A DNA stretch of 64,000 bases, from the NCBI GenBank assembly GCA_032250905.1, contig JAVVEQ010000001.1:124001-188000 (forward strand), read 5' to 3'. Shown in pieces: positions 8,062-16,462 of the stretch. The position numbers were made by a program, and so were the translations under genes. The DNA is from Desulfotignum sp032250905 (GTDB lineage Bacteria > Desulfobacterota > Desulfobacteria > Desulfobacterales > Desulfobacteraceae). Under the pieces are notes generated by a model. It was not told where the DNA came from, made no database searches, and was given only the letters and a program-made list of their open reading frames with translations. How positions within the stretch are numbered: the first letter of the stretch is position 1; every line of letters starts with the position of its first letter.

Positions 8062-8700
8062 ATGCGCGGCGTTTATCTGGTCACCGACCGGCCTCTGTGC
8101 CTGGGCAGGTCCCTGACATCCATTGTGGCGGATGCGGTCCGGGCCGGCATCGCCTGTGTGCAGCTTCGGGAAAAAAATGCATCCACCCGGGATTTTCTGA
8201 ACCAGGCCCTGGCCCTGAAACCGATGCTGGCTTCTGCGGGCATCCCGTTGATCATCAACGACCGGGTGGACATCGCTCTGGCGGCCGAAGCCGACGGGGT
8301 TCATCTGGGCCAGAGCGATATGCCGTATGCCGAGGCCCGGAAGCTTCTGGGTCCGGATGCGGTCATCGGGCTGTCCGTGGAGAACTGGGCGGATGTGGAA
8401 GCGGCACAGGACCTGGATGTGAATTACCTGGGTGTCAGCCCCATTTTTGCCACACCTACCAAAACCGATACCCAGGCCCCCTGGGGTCTGGGAGGCCTGG
8501 CCCGGATCCGGGCATTTTCCCGGCACTCCCTGGTGGCCATAGGTGGATTGAATGCAGCGAATGCACCGGATATCATTCAGGCCGGGGCAGATGCCGTGGC
8601 CGTCGTGTCCGCCATCTGTTCGGCCGAAGATCCGTTTGCAGCGGCCCGGAACCTGGTATACTGTTTTGATTCATCCACAGACAAGGAGACCCCTACATGA
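8062..8700 (+). CDS. thiE: Thiamin-phosphate synthase ThiE
   Basis: Encodes 212 aa, the normal family length. RGVYLVTDRPLCLGR, GIACVQLREKNAST, PLIINDRVDIALAAEADGVH, HLGQSDMP and GVSPIFATPTKTD are the standard ThiE motifs for pyrophosphate, Mg2+ and thiazole-phosphate binding; VAIGGLNAANAP and AVVSAI close the TIM barrel. It joins HMP pyrophosphate and thiazole phosphate into thiamin monophosphate. It follows thiM by 4 nt and overlaps thiD by ATGA. Confidence 0.95.
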   Translation: MRGVYLVTDRPLCLGRSLTSIVADAVRAGIACVQLREKNASTRDFLNQALALKPMLASAGIPLIINDRVDIALAAEADGVHLGQSDMPYAEARKLLGPDAVIGLSVENWADVEAAQDLDVNYLGVSPIFATPTKTDTQAPWGLGGLARIRAFSRHSLVAIGGLNAANAPDIIQAGADAVAVVSAICSAEDPFAAARNLVYCFDSSTDKETPT

Positions 8701-9512
8701 AAACCTATTACCGGGCCCTGACCATTGCCGGATCCGACTGCGGCGGCGGTGCAGGCATCCAGGCGGATCTGAAAACCTTTTCCGCATTGAAGTGCTTCGG
8801 CATGTCGGTCATTACAGCCCTCACCGCACAGAATACCCGGGAAGTGACCGGGATATTTCCGGTTCCGCCGGACTTCATCGGCCAACAGATAGACGCGGTT
8901 CTGTCGGATATCGGTACCGATGCCGTCAAAATCGGAATGCTCCATTCCCCGGAGGTGATAGATACCGTGGCCCGGCACCTGAAAAAATGGAACGTGAGCA
9001 ACCTGGTTCTGGACCCGGTCATGGTGGCCAAAAGCGGTGACAAGCTGCTCCAGGACGATGCCGTGGCCGCATTGAAGCAGACGCTGATTCCGTTGGCAGG
9101 CATCATCACGCCGAACCTGCCGGAAGCCTCAGTGCTTTTAGGCCGAACCGTCACCACCCGGCCCGACATGGATAAAGCGGTCCGGGATCTGGCGGATCTG
9201 GGATGTCCCCATGTCCTGCTCAAGGGGGGGCACCTGGATGATTCCGGCAGCCATGACCTTCTGTTTTCCGCTGACACCGGTCAGTTGCGTGTACTGCCTG
9301 GAAAACGGATTCAGACCCCCAATTCCCATGGTACCGGATGCACGTTGTCCTCGGCCATCTGCGCGGGGCTGGCCCGGGGGATGGATGTGCCAGCAGCTGT
9401 AGAAAATGCCAAAACCTATATCACCGGTGCTCTGACTGCCGGGGCTGATTTTTCAATCGGTCACGGTCATGGTCCGGTGCACCATTTTCACGCACTCTGG
9501 CACGACCGGTGA
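8697..9512 (+). CDS. thiD: HMP / HMP-phosphate kinase ThiD
   Basis: Encodes 271 aa. ALTIAGSDCGGGAGIQADLK is the ThiD signature start; FGMSVITALTAQNT, DAVKIGMLHSPEV, LDPVMVAKSGD and the C-terminal NSHGTGCTLSSAICAGLARG (anion hole and catalytic Asp region of ribokinase-like enzymes) follow in the expected order. It phosphorylates hydroxymethylpyrimidine twice to the pyrophosphate used by ThiE. The operon lacks thiC, thiG and thiS, so it serves salvage of imported pyrimidine and thiazole. Confidence 0.95.
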   Translation: MKTYYRALTIAGSDCGGGAGIQADLKTFSALKCFGMSVITALTAQNTREVTGIFPVPPDFIGQQIDAVLSDIGTDAVKIGMLHSPEVIDTVARHLKKWNVSNLVLDPVMVAKSGDKLLQDDAVAALKQTLIPLAGIITPNLPEASVLLGRTVTTRPDMDKAVRDLADLGCPHVLLKGGHLDDSGSHDLLFSADTGQLRVLPGKRIQTPNSHGTGCTLSSAICAGLARGMDVPAAVENAKTYITGALTAGADFSIGHGHGPVHHFHALWHDR

Positions 9513-9538
9513 TGACTGTCAAAAAAACACCCCCTTTG

Positions 9539-9568
9539 TTGACATGAACCGGCACCTGGTTCTATAAC
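9539..9568 (+). promoter_or_regulatory. Sigma70-type promoter for the aminotransferase gene
   Basis: TTGACA (9539-9544), an 18-bp spacer and TATAAC (9563-9568). A start near 9575 would leave a leader of about 85 nt. Read on the minus strand, 9575-9635 holds a short hydrophobic open stretch (LLVGLVPGIATAAALSRR) that may be the decayed end of an old membrane-protein gene; I cannot name it. Confidence 0.6.
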
Positions 9569-9661
9569 GATGATATTTTTCTTCTTGAAAGCGCGGCCGC
9601 CGTGGCAATGCCCGGCACCAGACCGACCAGCAACTCTAATTAGTTACATAAAAGGGGGCAC

Positions 9662-10507
9662 ATGATTGCATACTTTAACGGCCGGTACATGCCAAAAGAG
9701 GATATCTGTATCCCTGTGGATGACCGGGGATTTTTGTTCAGTGACAGCCTGTATGAAGTGATCCGGCATTATCCCGGCGGACTGTTCAGACCGGACGCCC
9801 ATATCCGGCGCCTGAATCACGGCGCAGGTCATCTGGCGCTTATCTGCGGAGATTTTTCTTACCTGGTCCCTGTCGCCGAGGACCTTATTCACCGGAACCA
9901 TCTCGAATCACAGGATGCACTGGTCTATATCCATGTGACCCGGGGATGTGCGCCTCGGAACCATCCTTTTCCAATCCCGTCTCCGGAACCCACGATATAT
10001 GTGTGTGTCTCCCCCTTTGATACCGCGGGAAAAGACCGCCAGAGGGAAACCGGCATTCATGCCATTACCGTCCCGGACATCCGATGGTCCCGGTGTGACA
10101 TGAAAACCACCGGATTGACCGCCAATGTGCTGGCCAACCAGAAAGCCGCTGAAAATGGGGCGGCGGAAGCCATTTTCGTTCGAGACGGGGTGTTGATGGA
10201 AGGCACCCACGCCAATTTCATGGCCGTGTTTGACGACACCGTAACCACAGCCCCGCTGTCCAATTACATCCTGGGAGGCATCACCCGGGAAACCGTGCTG
10301 GAACTTTGCCGGCACCTGGGTATCCGCACATCGGAATCGCCCGTATATGCGACCCGTGTTCACCTGGCATCGGAACTGATGGTGACCGGCACCACTCTGG
10401 AAGTGACGCCTATTGTCACCCTGGATGGCCGGCCGGTGGGAACCGGCATGCCCGGCCCGACAGTCAGAAAGCTCCAGACCGCCTTCAAAGAACGCATTTC
10501 GTTTTGA
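9662..10507 (+). CDS. Class IV aminotransferase, D-alanine transaminase-like
   Basis: Encodes 281 aa. MIAYFNGRYMPKEDICIPVD and DRGFLFSDSLYEVIRHY match the start of D-amino-acid/branched-chain aminotransferases of fold type IV. DIRWSRCDMKTTGLTANVLA contains the PLP-binding lysine in the family's DIRW.RCDIKS context, followed by KAAENGAAEAIFVRDGVLME and GT.ANFM. The pattern is closer to D-alanine aminotransferase (Dat) than to IlvE, but 4-amino-4-deoxychorismate lyase-like relatives share much of it. The gene has its own promoter, stands alone after the thiamin operon and is cytosolic. Confidence 0.82.
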   Translation: MIAYFNGRYMPKEDICIPVDDRGFLFSDSLYEVIRHYPGGLFRPDAHIRRLNHGAGHLALICGDFSYLVPVAEDLIHRNHLESQDALVYIHVTRGCAPRNHPFPIPSPEPTIYVCVSPFDTAGKDRQRETGIHAITVPDIRWSRCDMKTTGLTANVLANQKAAENGAAEAIFVRDGVLMEGTHANFMAVFDDTVTTAPLSNYILGGITRETVLELCRHLGIRTSESPVYATRVHLASELMVTGTTLEVTPIVTLDGRPVGTGMPGPTVRKLQTAFKERISF

Positions 10508-10564
10508 GGTTGACTAATGAATCTGCTTCTTTTATAGATATCAGACAGTTGAACACATCCGATT

Positions 10565-10606
10565 CTCAGTACCGGCGGTCGCCAAAGACCGCCCGCCCTT
10601 ACTGAG
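10565..10606 (+). other. Long stem-loop in the leader of the cyclase-mrp operon
   Basis: CTCAGTA (10565-10571) pairs with TACTGAG (10600-10606), and inside it GGCGGTC (10574-10580) pairs with GACCGCC (10587-10593) around a 6-nt loop. No T-run follows, and the cyclase ATG is 38 nt downstream. It may be the terminator of the aminotransferase gene in Rho-dependent form, or a leader RNA structure; I recognise no riboswitch class. Confidence 0.5.
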
Positions 10607-10644
10607 GGCTTGATGGCCATATAGCTATCCCGGAGAACACCCCC

Positions 10645-13284
10645 ATGTCACCAGAATCTGACAGGCCGGTCACAATTTTGAACCGATTAAAAAAATTCAT
10701 TTTTTCCAGACAGCCAGGCAGGGAGCAATCTCTTTACCACCGCCTGAACCTTATCTTTGCCTTTTTTTTCCTGGTACCCACATTCGGCCTGCTTTATTTT
10801 CTGTTCACCTATGATTTGTTGGGGGACCAGTATATCCCTTTTTTCTTTTTGGCATTTTTAAGCTGTTCTCTGGCTGGATTCATCACCCTGCGGTTGGTAT
10901 TTGAGAAAATTTCCCGGCTGTCAAACAACCTGACCCAGACCCTTGAAAAAGAATTTGAAACCGATGGTATCTGCAAGGGATCTGATGAAGTGAACAACAT
11001 TTCCAAAAGTATCGCTCTGTTCGAAAAGCGGCTGCAACAAACCTTTTCCCAACTGGAACAAAAGGTCACGGACATCAGTATTCTCAAGGAATTGTCCGAC
11101 TTGTGCTATGTGACATTTGACCCGGAAGAGCTGCTCTATATCACCCTTGAACGGGGTTTGAAAATCTGCAACGCCGATATCGGTTCCATTCTCATTCTGG
11201 AAAACCTGCCGGAAAAACACTTTGTGGTCAAGGCCAGCATCGGCCAGGAAAAAAAACTGACCATCGGCGACACAATCGATTTTCAAACCAGTGTGGCCAA
11301 ATACGCCGTCATCAACAAAGCACCGTTTGTGGTGGAAGATATTGAACAAGACTCACGCCTGGGCCGAATCAACAGATCTCAGTACGCTTCAAAATCTTTT
11401 GTATGCGTGCCCATCAAAACCATCCGGGACATCATCGGGGTCATGACCATCGCCCGTAAAAAAAACCCTGCGGTTTTTACATTCGAGGATGTTGAAGCTC
11501 TGATTCCACTGGTATCCAATGCCGCTTTTACCTATGAAAACCTCCGACTTCTCAACGAACTGGAATATGCCGCTCAAAAGGGAAAATATCTGTCCCGGCT
11601 GTTGTCGACCATCAATTCCAGCATGCAGAACAATGAGCTGTACCAGAGCCTTTTAAAAGACACCATGCGTATGATTCCTTTGTGTGGATCAGTGCTTCTG
11701 CTCAAGGATACCAGTCTCCCGGATGAGGTTGTGGTCATCGATTTCCACTCAAAAAACAAACCCCATCTGAAGCGGGGGCAGAATTTTACCTGCAAGGGCT
11801 CTGTCCTGGAAACCGTGTTTACCCGGGAAGATACCCTGGTAGTGGAAGATCTGACCATGGAAAATCTGACCACGCCGCTGGAGCAGAAACTGCTCTTGTC
11901 CCATGGTGGCAATGCCGCCGTGATTCATCCGCTGATCAATTCCGGGAAGATGAACGGATGTGTTGCGTTTATCCATGAAAACGGGGAAGATGTTTTAAAA
12001 TACCTGGATCTGACCCAGCTGGTCTCCAGCTTATTCGCCCTGGCCATGGAAAAAAGCACTCTTTCGATATCCGCAAGGCAGCGGGCCAGTGAACTGTCCA
12101 CCATCAAGCAGATCGGCAGTGTCCTGGCTTCCTCCACCTTTGATATTGAACAGGTCCTCACCTATACCATGGATATGATTCGTGTCGCCATGCAGGTGGA
12201 AGCGGGATCTTTGATGCTGATTGAAGACAACCTTCTGAAAATGAAAACTGCCTTCAACGTAAACATGGAAAACCTGACCGATTTTTCCATTCAACTGGGT
12301 CAGGGCATTGCCGGGCATGTGGCAGCCAAAGGAGACTGTATCATCGATAATCATGTCCAGGATGCCACCCTGTTTTTTTCCGCCATAGCCAAAGCCACCG
12401 GTTTCACCACCCGGTCGGTGCTGTGTGTACCCATGATATCTCAGGGCCGGGTCATCGGGGTCATCGAGGTGCTCAACAAAAAAAACGGGCATTTTTTCGC
12501 CGAAGATCAGCAGTTGCTTCAATCCATTGCTTCTTCGGTTTCCATTGCCATTGAAAACTCCCGTCTTTACAAAGAAACATTGGCCAGCGCCGACCAGGAG
12601 AGGGCCATTCGGCAAATCTTTCAAAAATTTGTGCCCAAGGCCATCGTGGAAAAAATTGTCCATGGTGACGTTCAATCCCAGGCCCTGATGGAAGAGTTCA
12701 AAACCGTGACGCTCCTGAATGTGGATTTGAGAAATTTTTCCAGAATGGCGGCCACCATCGGACCCCAGAAAACCGTGTCTGCATTGAATTCGTTTTTTTC
12801 GACCATGGGTGAAATCATCTTTGCCCATCAGGGCATTGTGGACAAGTACCTGGGAGATGGCTTTCTGGCCCTTTTCGGTGCGCCGCTGGCCACTATTTCC
12901 GATGCGGACAATGCCGTTTCGGCCGCCCTTGAAATGAAACAGGCCCTGACGGATCTCAATGCCGATCTGAAAGAAAAAATGGATATCACTGTACACATCG
13001 GTATCAGCATTCACACCGGAGAAGTGGTGGTGGGGAATATCGGATTTGACAAAAAAATGGATTATACCGTCATCGGAGATGCGGTCAACTCGGTTTTCAA
13101 TATTCAGGAGTTGACCCGACATTTACCGGATGTCATCCTGGTCAGCGAAAAAACCATCAAGTCCCTGCGGCATCCCGTCAAAGTCAATGAAATAAAAATC
13201 CCTGGAGAAAACACCAAAGTTGAAGGACTCAACATCTTTGAGCTGATTTCCCAAACCCGAGAGGATCACAATCATTCACCATGA
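10645..13284 (+). CDS. Membrane GAF-domain adenylate/guanylate cyclase (class III)
   Basis: Encodes 879 aa. Two membrane helices (about 35-54 and 63-86) are followed by a HAMP-like linker, then three GAF-type domains (about 150-300, 325-470 and 495-640; for example KSFVCVPIKTIRDIIGVMTI and RSVLCVPMISQGRVIGVIEV). A class III nucleotide cyclase domain fills about 680-865. The metal-binding aspartates lie in LLNVDLRNFSRMAA (about residue 694) and DKYLGDGFLALFGAP (about 738), and GDAVNSVFNIQELT provides the later catalytic strand. It should make cAMP (or cGMP) in response to a signal bound by the GAF domains. Its last codons overlap the mrpA start by ATGA, so it is translationally coupled to the Na+/H+ antiporter. 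Base choice resembles neighbours. Confidence 0.88.
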   Translation: MSPESDRPVTILNRLKKFIFSRQPGREQSLYHRLNLIFAFFFLVPTFGLLYFLFTYDLLGDQYIPFFFLAFLSCSLAGFITLRLVFEKISRLSNNLTQTLEKEFETDGICKGSDEVNNISKSIALFEKRLQQTFSQLEQKVTDISILKELSDLCYVTFDPEELLYITLERGLKICNADIGSILILENLPEKHFVVKASIGQEKKLTIGDTIDFQTSVAKYAVINKAPFVVEDIEQDSRLGRINRSQYASKSFVCVPIKTIRDIIGVMTIARKKNPAVFTFEDVEALIPLVSNAAFTYENLRLLNELEYAAQKGKYLSRLLSTINSSMQNNELYQSLLKDTMRMIPLCGSVLLLKDTSLPDEVVVIDFHSKNKPHLKRGQNFTCKGSVLETVFTREDTLVVEDLTMENLTTPLEQKLLLSHGGNAAVIHPLINSGKMNGCVAFIHENGEDVLKYLDLTQLVSSLFALAMEKSTLSISARQRASELSTIKQIGSVLASSTFDIEQVLTYTMDMIRVAMQVEAGSLMLIEDNLLKMKTAFNVNMENLTDFSIQLGQGIAGHVAAKGDCIIDNHVQDATLFFSAIAKATGFTTRSVLCVPMISQGRVIGVIEVLNKKNGHFFAEDQQLLQSIASSVSIAIENSRLYKETLASADQERAIRQIFQKFVPKAIVEKIVHGDVQSQALMEEFKTVTLLNVDLRNFSRMAATIGPQKTVSALNSFFSTMGEIIFAHQGIVDKYLGDGFLALFGAPLATISDADNAVSAALEMKQALTDLNADLKEKMDITVHIGISIHTGEVVVGNIGFDKKMDYTVIGDAVNSVFNIQELTRHLPDVILVSEKTIKSLRHPVKVNEIKIPGENTKVEGLNIFELISQTREDHNHSP

Positions 13285-16124
13285 CCCTTGCACTGATCCC
13301 GCTGCTCCCCTTACTGGGCGCTTTTATTCCCTGTATATTTCAAAACCGCCATCTCAATGCCGCTTCAGCCGGCCTTATCGCAGGAATCTCCCTGGTACTG
13401 CTTCTTCTTCAGACCCCTCTGGTATTTACCGGTGAAATACCTGTTTACACGCGGTCCTGGATCCCTGCCATTGGGCTTACCTTCGCCTTTCGTGTCAGCG
13501 GATTCGGGTTTCTGTTCGCACTGCTGGTATTGGGGATCGGCCTGCTCATCGTGCTGTATGCCAGGTATTACATTGCAACGGAAGATCCCATGGGCCGATT
13601 CTATACCTACCTGCTGCTGTTCATGGGATCCATGCTGGGCATTGTGCTTTCGGAAAACCTGATACTGCTCATGGTATTCTGGGAACTGACGAGTATCAGT
13701 TCCTTTCTGCTGATCGGTTTCTGGCGCCACCGGGCCGATGCCCGGCAGGGCGCGTTCATGGCACTGGTGATCACCGGCGGGGGCGGATTTGCCATGCTGG
13801 CCGGCTTTCTTCTGCTGGGCCGCATCGTGGGCAGTTTCGAACTGACAGACATTCTGGCGGCCAAAGAAATCGTCCATGCCCATCCCCTGTATCCCATCAC
13901 CCTGGTCCTGATTCTGACCGGTGCCTTCACCAAATCCGCCCAGTTCCCATTTCAGTTCTGGCTGCCCCATGCCATGGCCGCACCCACGCCGGTGAGCGCC
14001 TTTCTGCATTCCGCCACCATGGTCAAGGCCGGGGTGTTTCTGCTGGCCCTGATGGTGCCGGTGCTGGGGGGCAGCGCACTGTGGTTCTATATGGTCAGCC
14101 TCACCGGCCTGATCACATTGATGTTCGCCGCGTACATGGCCATGTTCAAGGATGATCTCAAGGGACTGCTGGCCTATTCCACGGTGAGCCACCTGGGGCT
14201 GATCACGCTGCTGCTGGGAATCGGCTCCCCGATGGCGGTCGTTGCCGCCGTGTTTCACATTTTCAACCACGCTGCCTTCAAGGCCGGTCTGTTCATGCTG
14301 GCCGGGATTATTGACCATGAAACCGGGACCCGTGATATTCAGCGCCTTTCCGGATTGAAAAAGGCAATGCCGGTGACGGCCGTCCTGACCCTCATCGGAT
14401 GCGGCGGCATGGCAGGGGTTCCCCTGTTCAACGGATTTCTGAGCAAAGAGATGTTTCTGGCGGAAACCCTGGGGCCCGGCCTGACAGGTGCCATGGGCTG
14501 GATCGTGCCGCTGGGGTCTGTCCTGGCTGCCGTGTTTGCCGTGGCCTATTCCATCCGCATGCTGCACGGGGTGTTCTGGGGACAGCCGGCAGCAGACCTG
14601 CCACGATCCCCCCATGAACCCCCTGTGGGCATGATCCTGTCTCCGGGATTTCTCATGGCCGTGTGCATCCTGGTGGGAGTTTTTCCGGCGTTTTTTGCCG
14701 GTCCGCTGATCCAGGCCGGGGCGGGGGCCATCCTGGGACCGGATATGCCGGACTACCACCTGGCTGTCTGGCATGGATTCAATATGGCCCTGGTGATGAG
14801 CATGGTCGCCCTGGCAGGCGGGGTGGTGTTTTACCGGCAGCGGGAAAAACTTTTTGATGCCCATGTGTGGTGTCTGCGATACCTGGACGGCAAAACCCTG
14901 TTCGAATCCCTGGTTGCCTGGCTGATTCAGGCCGGAAACCGGCTCATCCGGTTTCTGGAAAACGGGTCACTGCAGCGCTACCTTTTTGTGTTCATCACTG
15001 CCACCCTGGTGCTGGGAGCCATCCCGTTTGCCGTTTCCAGGACCCCGCTTCTGGGGCCGGTGCCCATAACTCCCCTGGACCCGGCCACCCTGGTCATGGG
15101 CCTGATTCTGATCATCGGTGCCGTGGCCACTGTCAAAACCCACCGGAACCGGATTCTGGCCATCATCATGCTGAGCACGGTGGGCCTGGTGGTGGCCCTG
15201 GCGTTCACCCGGTTTTCCGCCCCGGACCTGGCCCTGACCCAGATCTCGGTGGAGGTGGTGACCATTATTCTGCTGATGATGGCCCTGCACCTGCTTCCCA
15301 CCACCACGCCAAAGGAATCATCAAAAACCAGACAATGGCGGGACGGTTTCCTGTCGGTCCTGGCCGGCGGCGGTGCGGCCGCCCTGGCCATGGCCATTCT
15401 CACCCGCCCCTATGACACCATATCCGATTTCTTTCTGGCTGAAAGTGTTCCCGGCGGCGGGGGCACCAATGTGGTGAACGTCATCCTGGTGGATTTCAGG
15501 GGATTTGACACCATGGGGGAGATCACGGTACTGGCCATCGCCGGCCTGATCATTTATGCGCTGCTGCATGGATTTGAACGCAAAGCCCCGGCAACCGATG
15601 ATATGGGGCGTCCCTGGACCCGGGACCGGTTTCCCATGATCCTGGCCTATATCATCCGGCCGCTTCTGCCCCTGGCCCTGCTGTTTTCCGCTTATATTTT
15701 CCTGCGGGGCCACAATGACCCCGGCGGCGGCTTCATCGCGGGTCTTATCACCGCCACGGTGCTGACCCTGCAGTACATTGCCAGCGGCATTGTCTGGACC
15801 CGGCCCCGCCTGCATTACGACAACCACATCATCATGGCCCTGGGACTGATACTGGCCCTGGGCACCGGCCTGACCAGCTGGGCCCTCAATTACCCGTTTT
15901 TGACCAGCACCTATGAATATGTCAGGCTGCCGTTGATCGGCAAATTTGAAATTGCCAGTGCCATGGTCTTTGATATGGGCGTATTTCTGGTGGTGGTGGG
16001 GTCGGTGATGCTGATGCTGGTCAAACTGGGCTCCATCAATTCCGAGGATGCCCGGACGGTATCCTTCTCAGCCCGTCTGGATGAAACCCTGGATAATAAA
16101 CCCATTGAAAAGGAGGCCCATTGA
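13281..16124 (+). CDS. mrpA: Mrp Na+/H+ antiporter subunit A fused to subunit B
   Basis: Encodes 947 aa. Residues 1 to about 760 form MrpA: NuoL-like antiporter helices with GSMLGIVLSENLILLMVFWE, TKSAQFPFQFWLPHAMAAPT and LLAYSTVSHLGLITLL, plus the MrpA C-terminal helices (FSAPDLALTQISVEVVTIIL). The last about 150 residues are MrpB, recognised by FRGHNDPGGGF-type sequence (LRGHNDPGGGFIAGLITATV). A-B fusion is common in Gram-negative Mrp complexes. The complex exchanges cytoplasmic Na+ for H+ in the inner membrane. The gene overlaps the cyclase by ATGA and mrpC by one base, opening a six-gene antiporter set. Confidence 0.93.
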   Translation: MTLALIPLLPLLGAFIPCIFQNRHLNAASAGLIAGISLVLLLLQTPLVFTGEIPVYTRSWIPAIGLTFAFRVSGFGFLFALLVLGIGLLIVLYARYYIATEDPMGRFYTYLLLFMGSMLGIVLSENLILLMVFWELTSISSFLLIGFWRHRADARQGAFMALVITGGGGFAMLAGFLLLGRIVGSFELTDILAAKEIVHAHPLYPITLVLILTGAFTKSAQFPFQFWLPHAMAAPTPVSAFLHSATMVKAGVFLLALMVPVLGGSALWFYMVSLTGLITLMFAAYMAMFKDDLKGLLAYSTVSHLGLITLLLGIGSPMAVVAAVFHIFNHAAFKAGLFMLAGIIDHETGTRDIQRLSGLKKAMPVTAVLTLIGCGGMAGVPLFNGFLSKEMFLAETLGPGLTGAMGWIVPLGSVLAAVFAVAYSIRMLHGVFWGQPAADLPRSPHEPPVGMILSPGFLMAVCILVGVFPAFFAGPLIQAGAGAILGPDMPDYHLAVWHGFNMALVMSMVALAGGVVFYRQREKLFDAHVWCLRYLDGKTLFESLVAWLIQAGNRLIRFLENGSLQRYLFVFITATLVLGAIPFAVSRTPLLGPVPITPLDPATLVMGLILIIGAVATVKTHRNRILAIIMLSTVGLVVALAFTRFSAPDLALTQISVEVVTIILLMMALHLLPTTTPKESSKTRQWRDGFLSVLAGGGAAALAMAILTRPYDTISDFFLAESVPGGGGTNVVNVILVDFRGFDTMGEITVLAIAGLIIYALLHGFERKAPATDDMGRPWTRDRFPMILAYIIRPLLPLALLFSAYIFLRGHNDPGGGFIAGLITATVLTLQYIASGIVWTRPRLHYDNHIIMALGLILALGTGLTSWALNYPFLTSTYEYVRLPLIGKFEIASAMVFDMGVFLVVVGSVMLMLVKLGSINSEDARTVSFSARLDETLDNKPIEKEAH

Positions 16125-16462
16125 TGGAATGGCTGGTATCGGCATGTTTCGGGGTCATGACCGCCTGCGGGGTTTATCTGGTGCTGCGGGCACGCACCTT
16201 CCCCGTGATTCTGGGCCTGACCCTGATGGGGTATGCCGTTAACCTGTTTCTGTTTCTCACCGGCCGTCTGCACACCCACCTGCCGGCCATTATTTCCGGA
16301 AATCAGACCCGGTATACAGACCCCCTTCCCCAGGCCCTGGTGTTGACCGCCATTGTCATCGGGTTTGCCATGATCGCATTTGTGGTGGTGCTGTCTTTAC
16401 GGGCCCTGGGTGAACTGGACACCGACCATGTCGACGGACGGCAGGAGAAGCGGCCCTCATGA
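16124..16462 (+). CDS. mrpC: Mrp antiporter subunit C
   Basis: Encodes 112 aa from the ATG at 16124, preceded by GGAGG; a TTG one codon earlier is less likely. It is a NuoK-like protein of three membrane helices, with LTLMGYAVNLFLFLTGRL and DPLPQALVLTAIVIGFA, the conserved MrpC/NuoK segments. It packs between MrpA and MrpD in the antiporter. The start shares one base with the mrpA stop, and the end overlaps mrpD by ATGA. Confidence 0.93.
   Translation: MEWLVSACFGVMTACGVYLVLRARTFPVILGLTLMGYAVNLFLFLTGRLHTHLPAIISGNQTRYTDPLPQALVLTAIVIGFAMIAFVVVLSLRALGELDTDHVDGRQEKRPS

Noticed and set aside
9575..9635. Minus-strand gene fragment (LLVGLVPGIATAAALSRR)
   Set aside because: Only about 25 residues, hydrophobic and of low specificity; could be chance. 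Mentioned in the promoter entry only.
10565..10606. Cyclic-di-GMP or other known riboswitch upstream of the cyclase
   Set aside because: The stem-loop is clear, but conserved bases of the riboswitch classes I know were not found.
13365..14864. 499-aa minus-strand ORF opposite mrpA
   Set aside because: Composition is His/Gln/Gly-rich as expected for the antisense of a membrane-protein gene; no family features.
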